This document shows, one piece after another, positions 1 through 9,860 of a stretch of DNA of 64,000 nt. Numbering within the stretch: position 1 is the stretch's first letter; the number at the start of each line of letters is the position of its first letter. The DNA is from Hydractinia symbiolongicarpus (taxonomy: Eukaryota > Cnidaria > Hydrozoa > Anthoathecata > Hydractiniidae): NCBI RefSeq assembly GCF_029227915.1, contig NC_079880.1, forward strand, positions 16,326,001 to 16,390,000. The letters are read 5' to 3'. Below the pieces are notes generated by a model. It was not told the origin of the DNA. It searched no databases and saw only the letters and a list, made by a program, of their open reading frames with translations. A program made the translations under genes and the position numbers.

Positions 1-526
1 ACAGGTTACCATTGGTCTAGTCCTTCCACTCTCAATACACTACGACGTTCTAAGTTATTTTCCCCGGCTCCATGGCTTTGGAACGCCGTCAATTACATGC
101 ACTCACGTCTATAACCAGCAATATGGCATTTTGCCGCCTAATAAAAGCCTTACACGTAAGTTAGACGGTTCCACGAGTCCATACCGGTTACCATTGGTCT
201 AGCCTTCCATTCTCCATAGACTAAAACGTCTTAAGTTATTTTCCCCAGCGACGAGGCTGTACAACGCCGTCAACTACGTGCACATGCGTCTAAAAGCTGC
301 AATACGGCCTTTTGCCGCCCATTAAATGCCTTACATGTAATCGTGTGGTTTCGTGTGCCTGCGCAGGTTACCATTGTTCTAGTCCTTCCACTCTCAATAC
401 ACTAGAACGTCCTAAGTTGTTATTCCTAGTTCCATGGCTTTAGAACGCCGTAATCCACATGCACACGCCATGAAAAGGCTATAATACGGCCTCTGGACGC
501 CTAACAAAGGCCTTACACGTAAATCA

Positions 527-538
527 CGTGGTTCCACG
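527..538. repeat. CGTGG/CCACG inverted repeat (example)
   Basis: Arms CGTGG and CCACG are separated by TT, and a CACGTG hexamer overlaps the left side. It occurs at the A-to-B junction in most units ending in 'cgcgtccaagcttg'. The other junction type carries the CCTGCGCAGG palindrome, so both junction types have dyad symmetry at about the same place. Confidence 0.65.
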
Positions 539-718
539 CGTCCAAGCTTGTTACCATTGGTCTAGTTCTTCCACTCTCAATACACTACGCCGTCCTAAGT
601 TGTTTTCCCTGGTTCCATGGCTTTACAACGCCGTAAACCACATGCACACGCCATGAAAAGGCTAACGGTCTTTTGACGCCTATTAAATGCCTTACACGTA
701 ATCGTGTGGTTTCGCGTG

Positions 719-728
719 CCTGCGCAGG
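719..728. repeat. CCTGCGCAGG perfect palindrome (example)
   Basis: A perfect 10 bp palindrome at the B-to-A junction, just upstream of 'ttaccattgg'. It recurs in a large fraction of units; variants such as 'cctgcgtagg', 'cctgcgcaat' and 'ctgcacagg' break or alter it. It contains the TGCGCA core. It could be a protein-binding dyad, but nothing in the sequence shows that it is used. Confidence 0.7.
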
Positions 729-911
729 TTACCATTGGTCTAGTCCTTCCACTCTCAATACACTAGAACGTCCTAAGTTGTTATTCCTGGTTCCATGGCT
801 TTAGAAAGCCGTAATCCACATGCACACGCTATAAAAAGGCTATAATACGGCCTTTTGACGCCTATTAAATGCCTTACACGTAAATCACGGGGTTCCACGC
901 GTCCAAGCTTG
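729..911 (+). repeat. Representative type A monomer (183 bp)
   Basis: Delimited from one 'ttaccattgg' to the next. Type A is marked by 'cactagaacgtcc', 'gttattcctgg', 'tagaaagccgtaatcc' and usually 'cctaataaagg' further on (this copy has 'cctattaaatg'). It is normally preceded by CCTGCGCAGG and ends in 'cgcgtccaagcttg'. Copies occur through the window, most often next to a type B unit. It contains a CCATGG site, as do most monomers, so NcoI would be expected to give a ladder. Confidence 0.9.
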
Positions 912-1093
912 TTACCATTGGTCTAGTTCTTCCACTCTCAATACACTACGCCGTCCTAAGTTGTTTTCCCTGGTTCCATGGCTTTACAACGCCGTAAACC
1001 ACATGCACACGCCATGAAAAGGCTATAATACGGTCTTTTGACGCCTATTAAATGCCTTACACGTAATCGTGTGGTTTCGCGTGCCTGCGCAGG
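912..1093 (+). repeat. Representative type B monomer (182 bp)
   Basis: Type B is marked by 'tctagttcttcc', 'cactacgccgtcc', 'gttttccctgg', 'tacaacgccgtaaacc' and 'cctattaaatgcc'. It normally follows AAGCTT (the end of a type A unit) and ends in 'gcgtgcctgcgcagg'. With the preceding unit it makes a clean 365 bp A-B dimer at 729-1093, and the next unit (1094-1276) is again type A. Hand count of a consensus-like B unit: about 85 G+C in 183 bases, 54 C against 31 G, and 11 CpG. Confidence 0.9.
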
Positions 1094-3103
1094 TTACCAT
1101 TGGTCTAGTCCTTCCACTCTCAATACACTAGAACGTCCTAAGTTGTTATTCCTTGTTCCATGGCTTTAGAAAGCCGTAATCCACATGCACACCCCATGAA
1201 AAGGCTATAATACGGCCTTTTGACGCCTAATAAAGGCCTTACAGGTAAATCACGTGATTCCACCCGTCCAAGCTTGTTACCATTGGTCTAGTTCTTCCAC
1301 TCTCATTACACGAGAGCGTCCTAAGTTGTTATTCCTGGTTCCATGGCTTCAGAACGCCGTAAACCACATGCACACGCCATAAAAAGGCTATAAAACGGCC
1401 TTTTGACGCCTATTAAATGCCTTACACGTAAATCACGGGGTTCCACGCGTCCAACCTTGTTACCATTGGTCTAGTTCTTCCACTCTCAATACATTACGCC
1501 GTCCTAAGTTGTTTTCCCTGGTTCCATGGCTTTACAACGCCGTAAACCACATGCACACGCCATGAAAAGGCTATAATACGGCCTTTTGACGCCTATTAAA
1601 TACCTTACACGTAAATCACGTGGTTCCACGCGTCCAAGCTTGTTACCATTGGTCTAGTTCTTCCACTCTCAATACACTACGCCGTCCTAAGTTGTTTTTC
1701 CTGGTTCCATGGCTTTACAACGCCGTAAACCACATGCACACGCCATGAAAAGGCTATAATACGGCCTTTTAACGCCTATTAAATGCCTTACACGTAATCG
1801 TGTGGTTTCGCGTGCCTGCGCAGGTTACCATTGGTCTAGTCCTTCCACTCTCAATACATTAGAACGTCCTAAGTTGTTATTCCTGGTTCCATGGCTTTAG
1901 AAAGCCGTAATCCACATGCACACGCCATGACAAGGCTATAATACGGCCTTTTGACGCCTAATAAAGGCCTTACAGGTAAATCACGTGATTCCACGCGTCC
2001 AAGCTTGTTACCATTGGTCTAGTTCTTCCACTCTCAATACACTACGCCGTCCTAAGTTGTTTTTCCTGGTTCCATGGCTTTACAACGCCGTAAACCACAT
2101 GCACACGCCATGAAAAGGCTATAATACGGCCTGTTAACGCCTATTAAATGCCTTACACGTAATCGTGTGGTTTCGCGTGCCTGCGCAGGTTACCATTGGT
2201 CTAGTCCTTCCACTCTCAATACACTAGAACGTCCTAAGTTGTTATTCCTGGTTCCATGGCTTTAGAAAGCCGTAATCCACATGCACACGCCATAAAAAGG
2301 CTATAATACGGCCTTTTGACGCCTAATAAAGGCCTTACAGGTAAATCACGTGGTTCCACGCGTCCAACCTTGTTACCATTGGTCTAGTTCTTCCACTCTC
2401 AATACATTACGCCGTCCTAAGTTGTTTTCCCTGGTTCCATGGCTTTACAACGCCGTAAACCACATGCACACGCCATGAAAAGGCTATAATACGGCCTTTT
2501 GACGCCTATTAAATACCTTACACGTAAATCACGTGGTTCCACGCGTCCAAGCTTGTTACCATTGGTCTAGTTCTTCCACTCTCAATACACTACGCCGTCC
2601 TAAGTTGTTTTTCCTGGTTCCATGGCTTTACAACGCCGTAAACCACATGCACACGCCATGAAAAGGCTATAATACGGCCTTTTAACGCCTATTAAATGCC
2701 TTACACGTAATCGTGTGGTTTCGCGTGCCTGCGCAGGTTACCATTGGTCTAGTCCTTCCACTCTCAATACACTAGAACGTCCTAAGTTGTTATTCCTGGT
2801 TCCATGGCTTTAGAAAGCCGTAATCCACATGCACACGCCATAAAAAGGCTATAATACGGCCTTTTGACGCCTAATAAAGGCCTTACAGGTAAATCACGTG
2901 GTTCCACCCGTCCAAGCTTGTAACCATTGGTCTAGTTCTTTCACTCTCAATACACGAGAGCGTCCTAAGTTGTTTTTCCTGGTTCCATGGCTTTACAACG
3001 CTGTAAACCACATGCACACGCCATGAAAAAGCTATAATACGGACTTTTGATGCCTATTAAATGCCTTACACGTAAATCGCGTGGTTCCGCGTGCCTGCGC
3101 AGG

Positions 3104-3285
3104 TTACCATTGGTCTACTCCTTCCACTCTCAATACACTACGCCGTCCTAAGTTGTTTTCCCCGGCTCCATGGCTTTGGAACGCCGTCAATTACATGCAC
3201 TCACGTCTATAACCAGCAATATGGCATTTTGCCGCCTAATAAAAGCCTTACACGTAAGTTAGACGGTTCCACGAGTCCATACCGG
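3104..3285 (+). repeat. Representative type C monomer (182 bp)
   Basis: Type C is marked by 'ttggaacgccgtcaattac', 'cgtctataaccagc' and 'gccgcctaataaaagcc', and ends in 'ccataccgg' rather than an AAGCTT or CCTGCGCAGG junction. The 'ataaccagc' or 'ataactagc' signature is seen near 111, 3209, 8666, 13577, 17404, 21414, 25240, 29970, 31060, 32770, 37935, 40525, 44775, 47380, 50295 and 59600. From about 32.8 kb onwards the form is 'ataactagc', a single-base marker separating later copies from earlier ones. Confidence 0.88.
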
Positions 3286-3466
3286 TTACCATTGGTCTAG
3301 TCCTTCCATTCTCAATAGACTAAAACGTCTTAAGTTATTTTCCCCAGCGACAAGGCTGTACAACGCCGTCAACTACGTGCACATGCGTCTAAAAGCTGCA
3401 ATACGGCCTTTTGCCGCCCATTAAATGCCTTACATGTAATCGTGTGGTTTCGCGTGCCTGCGCAGG
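3286..3466 (+). repeat. Representative type D monomer (181 bp)
   Basis: Type D is marked by 'ccattctcaat' in place of 'ccactctcaat', 'ccagcgacaaggctgtac', 'gtcaactacgtgcacatgc' and 'gtctaaaagctgc'. It often directly follows type C. A sub-form carries 'ccagcgccaaggctgtac' and 'gtctgaaggctgc' (for example around 3870-3960 and 6790-6880). Types C and D are read without stops across their junction, which explains the recurring short open frames here; 182 is not a multiple of three, so the frame is lost in following units. Confidence 0.86.
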
Positions 3467-5485
3467 TTACCATTGTTCTATTCCTTCCATTCTCTATGGA
3501 CTAGAACGTCCTAAGTTGTTATTCCTGGTTCCATGGCTTTAGAAAGCCGTAATCCACATGCACACGCCATAAAAAGGCTATAATACGGCCTTTTGACGCC
3601 TAATAAAGGCCTTACACGTAAATCACGTGGTTCCACGCGTCCAAACTTGTTACCATTGGCCTAGTCCTTCCTCTCTCAATACACTACGACGTCCTAAGTT
3701 GTTCTTCCTGTCCCCATGCCTTGGGAACGCCGTAAACTACATGCAAAGGACTCTAAAGGCTGTAATACGGTCTTTTGCGGCCTATTAAAGGCCTTACACG
3801 TAAATTACGTCGTTCCACGCGTCCATGACGGTTACGATTGGTGTAGTCCTTCCATTCTCAATGGACTAGAACGTCCTAAGTCGTTTTCCCCAGCGCCAAG
3901 GCTGTACAACGCCGTCAACTACGTGCACATGCGTCTGAAGGCTGCAATACGGCCTTTTGCCGCCTATTAAAGGCCTTACACGTAAGTCAGGTGGGTCCGC
4001 GTGCCTGCGCAGGTTACCATTGATCTAGTCCTTCCACTGTCAATGGACTAGAACGTCCTAAGTTGTTATTCCTGGTTCCATGGCTTTAGAAAGCCTTAAT
4101 CCACATGCACACGCCATGAAAAGGCTATAATACGGCCTTTTGACGCCTAATAAAGGTAAATCACGTGGTTCCACGCGTCCAAGCTTGTTACCATTGGTCT
4201 AGTTCTTCCACTCTCAATACACTACGCCGTCCTAAGTTGTTTTCCCTGGTTCCATGGCTTTAGAACGCCGTAAACCACATGGACACGCCATGAAAAGGCT
4301 ATAATACGGCCTTTTGACGCCTATTAAATGCCTTACACGTAATCGTGTGGTTTCGCGTGCCTGCGCAGGTTACCATTGGTCTAGTCCTTCCACTCTCAAT
4401 ACACTAGAACGTCCTAAGTTGTTATTCCTGGTTCCATGGCTTTAGAAAGCGTTAATCCACATGCACACGACATGAAATGGCTATAATACGGCCTTTTGAC
4501 GCCAAATAAAGGTCTTACACTTAAATTACGTGGTTCCACGCGTCCAAGCTTGCTCTCATTGGTCTATTCCTTCCATTCTCAATGGACTAGAACGTCCTAA
4601 GTTGTTTTCCCTGGTTCCATGGCTTTAGAACGCCGTAAACCACATGCACACGCCATAAAAAGGCTTTAATGCGTCCTTTTGCGGCCTATTAAAGGCCTTA
4701 CACGTAAATCACGTGGTTTCACGCGTCAAAACTTGTTACCATTGGCCTAGTCCTTCCACTCTCAATACACTACGACGTCCTAAGTTGTTATTCCTGTCTC
4801 CATGGCTTTACAACGCCGTAAACCACATGCACACGCCATGAATAGGCTAACGGTCTTTTGACGCCTATTAAATGCCTTACACGTAATCGTGTGGTTTCGC
4901 GTGCCTGCGCATGTTACCATTGGTCTAGTCCTTCCACTCTCAATACACTAGAACGTCCTAAGTTGTTATTCCTGGTTCCATGGCTTTAGAAAGCCGTAAT
5001 CCACATGCACACGCTATAAAAAGGCTATAATACGGCCTTTTGACGCCTATTAAATGCCTTACACGTAAATCACGGGGTTCCACGCGTCCAAGCTTGTTAC
5101 CATTGGTCTAGTTCTTCCACTCTCAATACACTACGCCGTCCTAAGTTGTTTTCCCTGGTTCCATGGCTTTACAACGCCGTAAACCACATGCACACGCCAT
5201 GAAAAGGCTATAATACGGTCTTTTGACGCCTATTAAATGCCTTACACGTAATCGTGTGGTTTCGCGTGCCTGCGCAGGTTACCATTGGTCTAGTCCTTCC
5301 ACTCTCAATACACTAGAACGTCCTAAGTTGTTATTCCTTGTTCCATGGCTTTAGAAAGCCGTAATCCACATGCACACGCCATGAAAAGGCTATAATACGG
5401 CCTTTTGACGCCTAATAAAGGCCTTACAAGTAAATCACGTGATTCCACCCGTCCAAGCTTGTTACCATTGGTCTAGTTCTTCCAC

Positions 5486-8400
5486 TCTCATTACACGAGA
5501 GCGTCCTAAGTTGTTATTCCTGGTTCCATGGCTTCAGAACGCCGTAAACCACATGCACACGCCATGAAAAGGCTATAAAACGGCCTTTTGACGCCTATTA
5601 AATGCCTTACACGTAAATCACGGGGTTCCACGCGTCCAACCTTGTTACCATTGGTCTAGTTCTTCCACTCTCAATACACTACGCCGTCCTAAGTTGTTTT
5701 CCCTGGTTCCATGGCTTTACAACGCCGTAAACCACATGCACACGCCATGAAAAGGCTATAATACGGCCTTTTGACGCCTATTAAATACCTTACACGTCAT
5801 CGTGTGGTTTCGCGTGCCTGCGCAGTTTACCATTGGTCTAGTCCTTCCACTCTCAATACACTAGAACGTCCTAAGTTGTTTTCTCTGGTTCCATGTGTTT
5901 AGAACGCCGTAAACCACATGCACACGCCATGAAAAGGCTATAAAACGGCCTTTTGACGCCCATTAAATGCCTTACACGTAATCGTGTGGTTTTGCATGCC
6001 TGCGCAGGTTACCATTGGTCTAGTCCTTCCACTCTCAATACACTACGCCGTCCTAAGTTGTTTTCCCTGGTTCCATGGCTTTACAACGCGTAAACCACAT
6101 GCACACGCCATGAAAAGGCTATAATACGGCCTTTTGACGCCTATTAAATACCTTACACGTAATCGTGTGGTTTCGCGTGCCTGCGCAGTTTACCATTGGT
6201 CTAGTCCTTCCACTCTCAATACACTAGAACGTCCTAAGTTGTTTTCTCTGGTTCCATGTGTTTAGAACGCCGTAAACCACATGCACACGCAATTGAAAGG
6301 CCATAATTCGGCCATTTGCCGCCTATTAAAGGCCTTACACGTAAATCACGTTGGTCTGCGTGTCTGCGCAGGTTACCATTGGTCTAGTTCTTCCACTCTC
6401 AATGCACTAGGACGTCCTAAGTTGTTTTCCCTGGCTCCATGTCTTTACAACGCCGTAAAACACATGCACACGCCATAAAAAGGCTTTAATGCTTCCTTTT
6501 GCGGCCTATTAAAGGCCTTACACGTAAATCACGTGGTTCCACGCGTTCAAACTTGTTACCATTGGCCTAGTCCTTCCTCTCTCAATACACTACGACGTCC
6601 TAAGTTGTTCTTCCTGTCTCCATGCCTTGGGAACGCCGTAAACTACATGCAAAGGACTCTAAAGGCTGTAATACGGTCTTTTGCGGCCTATTAAAGGCCT
6701 TACACGTAAATTACGTCGTTCCACGCGTCCATGACGGTTACGATTGGTGTAGTCCTTCCATTCTCAATGGACTAGAACGTCCTAAGTCGTTTTCCCCAGC
6801 GCCAAGGCTGTACAACGCCGTCAACTACGTGCACATGCGTCTGAAGGCTGCAATACGGCCTTTTGCCGCCTATTAAAGGCCTTACACGTAAGTCAGGTGG
6901 GTCCGCGTGCCTGCGCAGGTTACCATTGATCTAGTCCTTCCACTGTCAATGGACTAGAACGTCCTAAGTTGTTATTCCTGGTTCCATGGCTTTAGAAAGC
7001 GTTAATCCACATGCACACGACATGAAATGGCTATAATACGGCCTTTTGACGCCAAATAAAGGTCTTACACTTAAATTACGTGGTTCCACGCGTCCAAGCT
7101 TGCTCTCATTGGTCTATTCCTTCCATTCTCAATGGACTAGAACGTCCTAAGTTGTTTTCCCTGGTTCCATGGCTTTAGAACGCCGTAAACCACATGCACA
7201 CGCCATAAAAAGGCTTTAATGCGCCCTTTTGCGGCCTATTAAAGGCCTTACACGTAAATCACGTGGTTTCACGCGTCAAAACTTGTTACCATTGGCCTAG
7301 TCCTTCCACTCTCAATACACTACGACGTCCTAAGTTGTTTTTCCTGTCTCCATGACTTGGGAACGGCGTAAACTACATGCAAAGGACTCTAAACGCTGTA
7401 ATACGGCCTTTTGCGGCCTATTAAAGGCCTTACACGTAAATTAAGTCGTTCCACGCGTCCATGACGGTTACGATTGGTCTAGTCCTTCCATTCTCAATGG
7501 ACTAGAACGTCCTAAGTTGTTTTCCCCAGCGCCAAGGCTGTACAACGCCGTCAACTACGTGCACATGCGTCTGAAGGCTGCAATACGGCCTTTTGCCGCC
7601 TTTTAAAGGCCTTACACGTAAATCACGTGGTTCCACACGTCCAAGCTTGTTACCATTGGTCTTGTTCTTCCACTCTCAATACACTACGCCGTCCTAAGTT
7701 GTTTTCCCTGGTTCCATGGCTTTAGAACGCCGTAATCCACATGGACACGCCATGAAAAGGCTATAATACGGCCTTTTGACGCCTATTAAATGCCTTACAC
7801 GTAATCGTGTGGTTCCACGCGTCCAAGCTTGCTCTCATTGGTCTATTCCTTCCATTCTCAATGGACTAGAACGTCCTAAGTTGTTTTCCCTGGTTCCATG
7901 GCTTTAGAACGCCGTAAACCACATGCACACGCCATAAAAAGGCTTTAATGCGTCCTTTTGCGGCCTATTAAAGGCCTTACACGTAAATCACGTGGTTCCA
8001 CGCGTCAAAACTTGTTACCATTGGCCTAGTCCTTCCACTCTCAATACACTACGACGTCCTAAGTTGTTTTTCCTGTCTCCATGACTTGGGAACGGCGTAA
8101 ACTACATGCAAAGGACTCTAAACGCTGTAATACGGCCTTTCGCGGCCTATTAAAGGCCTTACACGTAAATTACGTCGTTCCACGCGTCCATGACGGTTAC
8201 GATTGGTCTAGTCCTTCCATTCACAATGGACTAGAACGTCCTAAGTTGTTTTCCCCAGCGCCAAGGCTGTACAACGCCGTCAACTACGTGCACATGCGTC
8301 TGAAGGCTGCAATACGGCCTTTTGCCGCCTTTTAAAGGCCTTACACGTAAATCACGTGGTTCCACGCGTCCAAGCTTCTTACCATTGGTCTAGTTCTTCC

Positions 8401-9860
8401 ACTCTCAATACACTACGCCGTCCTAAGTTGTTTTCCCTGGTTCCATGGCTTTACAACGCCGTAAACCACATGCACACGCCATGAAAAGGCTATAATACGG
8501 ACTATTGATGCCTATTAAATGCCTTACACGTAATCGTGTAGTTTCGCGTGCCTGCGCAATTTACCATTGGTCTAGTCCTTCCACTCTCAATACACTACGA
8601 CGTCCTAAGTTATTTTCCCTGGCTCCATGGCTTTACAACGCCGTCAATTACATGCACACACGTCTATAACCAGCAATATGGCATTTTGCCGCCTAATAAA
8701 AGCCTTACACGTAAGTTAGACGGTTCCACGCGTCCATACCGGTTACCATTGGTCTAGTCCTTCCATTCCCAATAGACTAAAACGTCTTAAGTTATTTTCC
8801 CCAGCGACAAGGCTGTACAACGCCGTCAACTACGTGCACATGCGTCTAAAAGCTGCAATAAGGCCTTTTGCCGTCCATTAAATGCCTTACATGTAATCGT
8901 GTGGTTTCGCGTGCCTGCGCATGTTACCATTGGTCTAGTCCTTCCACTCTCAATACACTAGAACGTCCTAAGTTGTTATTCCTGATTCCATGGCTTTAGA
9001 ACGCCGTAATCCACATGCACACGCCATGAAAAGGCTATAATACGGCCTTTTGACGCCTATTAAATGCCTTACATGTAAATCACGGGGTTCCACGCGTCCA
9101 AGCTTGTTACCATTTGTCTAGTTCTTCCACTCTCAATACACTACGCCGTCCTAAGTTGTTTTCCCTGGTTCCATGGCTTTACAACGCCGTAAACCACATG
9201 CACACGCCATGAAAAGGCTATAATACGGTCTTTTGACGCCTATTAAATGCCTTACACGTAATCGTGTGGTTTCGCGTGCCTGCGCAGGTTACCATTGGTC
9301 TAGTCCTTCCACTCTCAATACACTAGAACGTCCTAAGTTGTTATTCCTGGTTCCATGGCTTTAGAAAGCCGTAATCCACATGCACACGCTATAAAAAGGC
9401 TATAATACGGCCTTTTGACGCCTATTAAATGCCTTACACGTAAATCACGGGGTTCCACGCGTCCAAGCTTGTTACCATTGGTCTAGTTCTTCCACTCTCA
9501 ATACACTACGCCGTCCTAAGTTGTTTTCCCTGGTTCCATGGCTTTACAACGCCGTAAACCACATGCACACGCCATGAAAAGGCTATAATACGGTCTTTTG
9601 ACGCCTATTAAATGCCTTACACGTAATCGTGTGGTTTCGCGTGCCTGCGCAGGTTACCATTGGTCTAGTCCTTCCACTCTCAATACACTAGAACGTCCTA
9701 AGTTGTTATTCCTTGTTCCATGGCTTTAGAAAGCCGTAATCCACATGCACACGCCATGAAAAGGCTATAATACGGCCTTTTGACGCCTAATAAAGGCCTT
9801 ACAGGTAAATCACGTGATTCCACCCGTCCAAGCTTGTTACCATTGGTCTAGTTCTTCCAC
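5486..9860 (+). repeat. Long higher-order repeat, copy 2 (4375 bp)
   Basis: About 24 monomers between anchor monomers. The 'gcaattgaaaggcc' unit lies near 6290, 'ccttgggaacgcc' at 6624, two 'gacttgggaacggcg' units at about 7355 and 8083, then type C near 8561 and type D near 8743. The distance from the anchor to 'ccttgggaacgcc' (1136 bp) equals that in copy 5, showing common descent. Confidence 0.8.
7479..7505. repeat. Two-part dyad in type D-like units (example)
   Basis: Arms CTAGT/ACTAG and CCATT/AATGG are nested around a CTC loop, with an unpaired CCTT on one side, over 27 bases. It is present in the units with 'ccattctcaatggactag'. Type A and B units have 'ccactctcaatacact' instead and lack this pairing. 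Confidence 0.65.

Larger units (their letters stand above)
1..1300 (+). repeat. Tail of a long higher-order repeat copy (copy 0)
   Basis: The order is C, D, then alternating A/B-like units up to the anchor monomer at 1301. The same seven-monomer order precedes the anchor at 9861 (type C unit beginning near 8561), so this stretch is the right end of a HOR copy that starts outside the window. One unit carries the shortened form 'ggctaacggtc' (near 660), which returns near 4850 in the next copy. Confidence 0.72.
1301..5485 (+). repeat. Long higher-order repeat, copy 1 (4185 bp)
   Basis: Copies are delimited here by an anchor monomer with 'tctcattacacgagagcg', 'ggcttcagaacgcc' and 'ctataaaacgg'. 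This copy is about 23 monomers. It has an internal run of A/B dimers (1640-2900), a C-D pair at 3104-3466, the 'ccttgggaacgcc' D-like block at 3716, and a tail that matches 600-1300 at an offset of 4185. Its internal order differs from later copies, so it is the most rearranged member of the series. Confidence 0.75.

Noticed and set aside
838-852. TATAAT or TATA-like promoter in 'ggctataatacgg'
   Set aside because: Present in nearly every monomer as part of the repeat, with no partner element at a fitting distance and no gene downstream.
900-930. RNA polymerase III A/B box (tRNA-derived SINE origin)
   Set aside because: 'ggttccacgcgtcc' resembles a B box and 'tggtctagtcc' an A box, but each has a mismatch at a conserved position and the order within a monomer is B before A. 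No tRNA fold, poly-A tail or target site duplication is present.
2860-2885. Polyadenylation signal AATAAA in 'cctaataaagg'
   Set aside because: Part of the type A monomer and repeated many times; no transcript or coding region for it to end.
3716-3970. Recurring open reading frame of 84 codons (also 6622, 8081, 11533, 12263, 12992, 15725, 16455, 19735, 20465, 27205, 58580)
   Set aside because: It spans about 1.4 monomers and ends at the conserved 'cctatta' segment. It reads homologous monomer parts in two frames, which a real repeat protein would not do. Explained by satellite structure.
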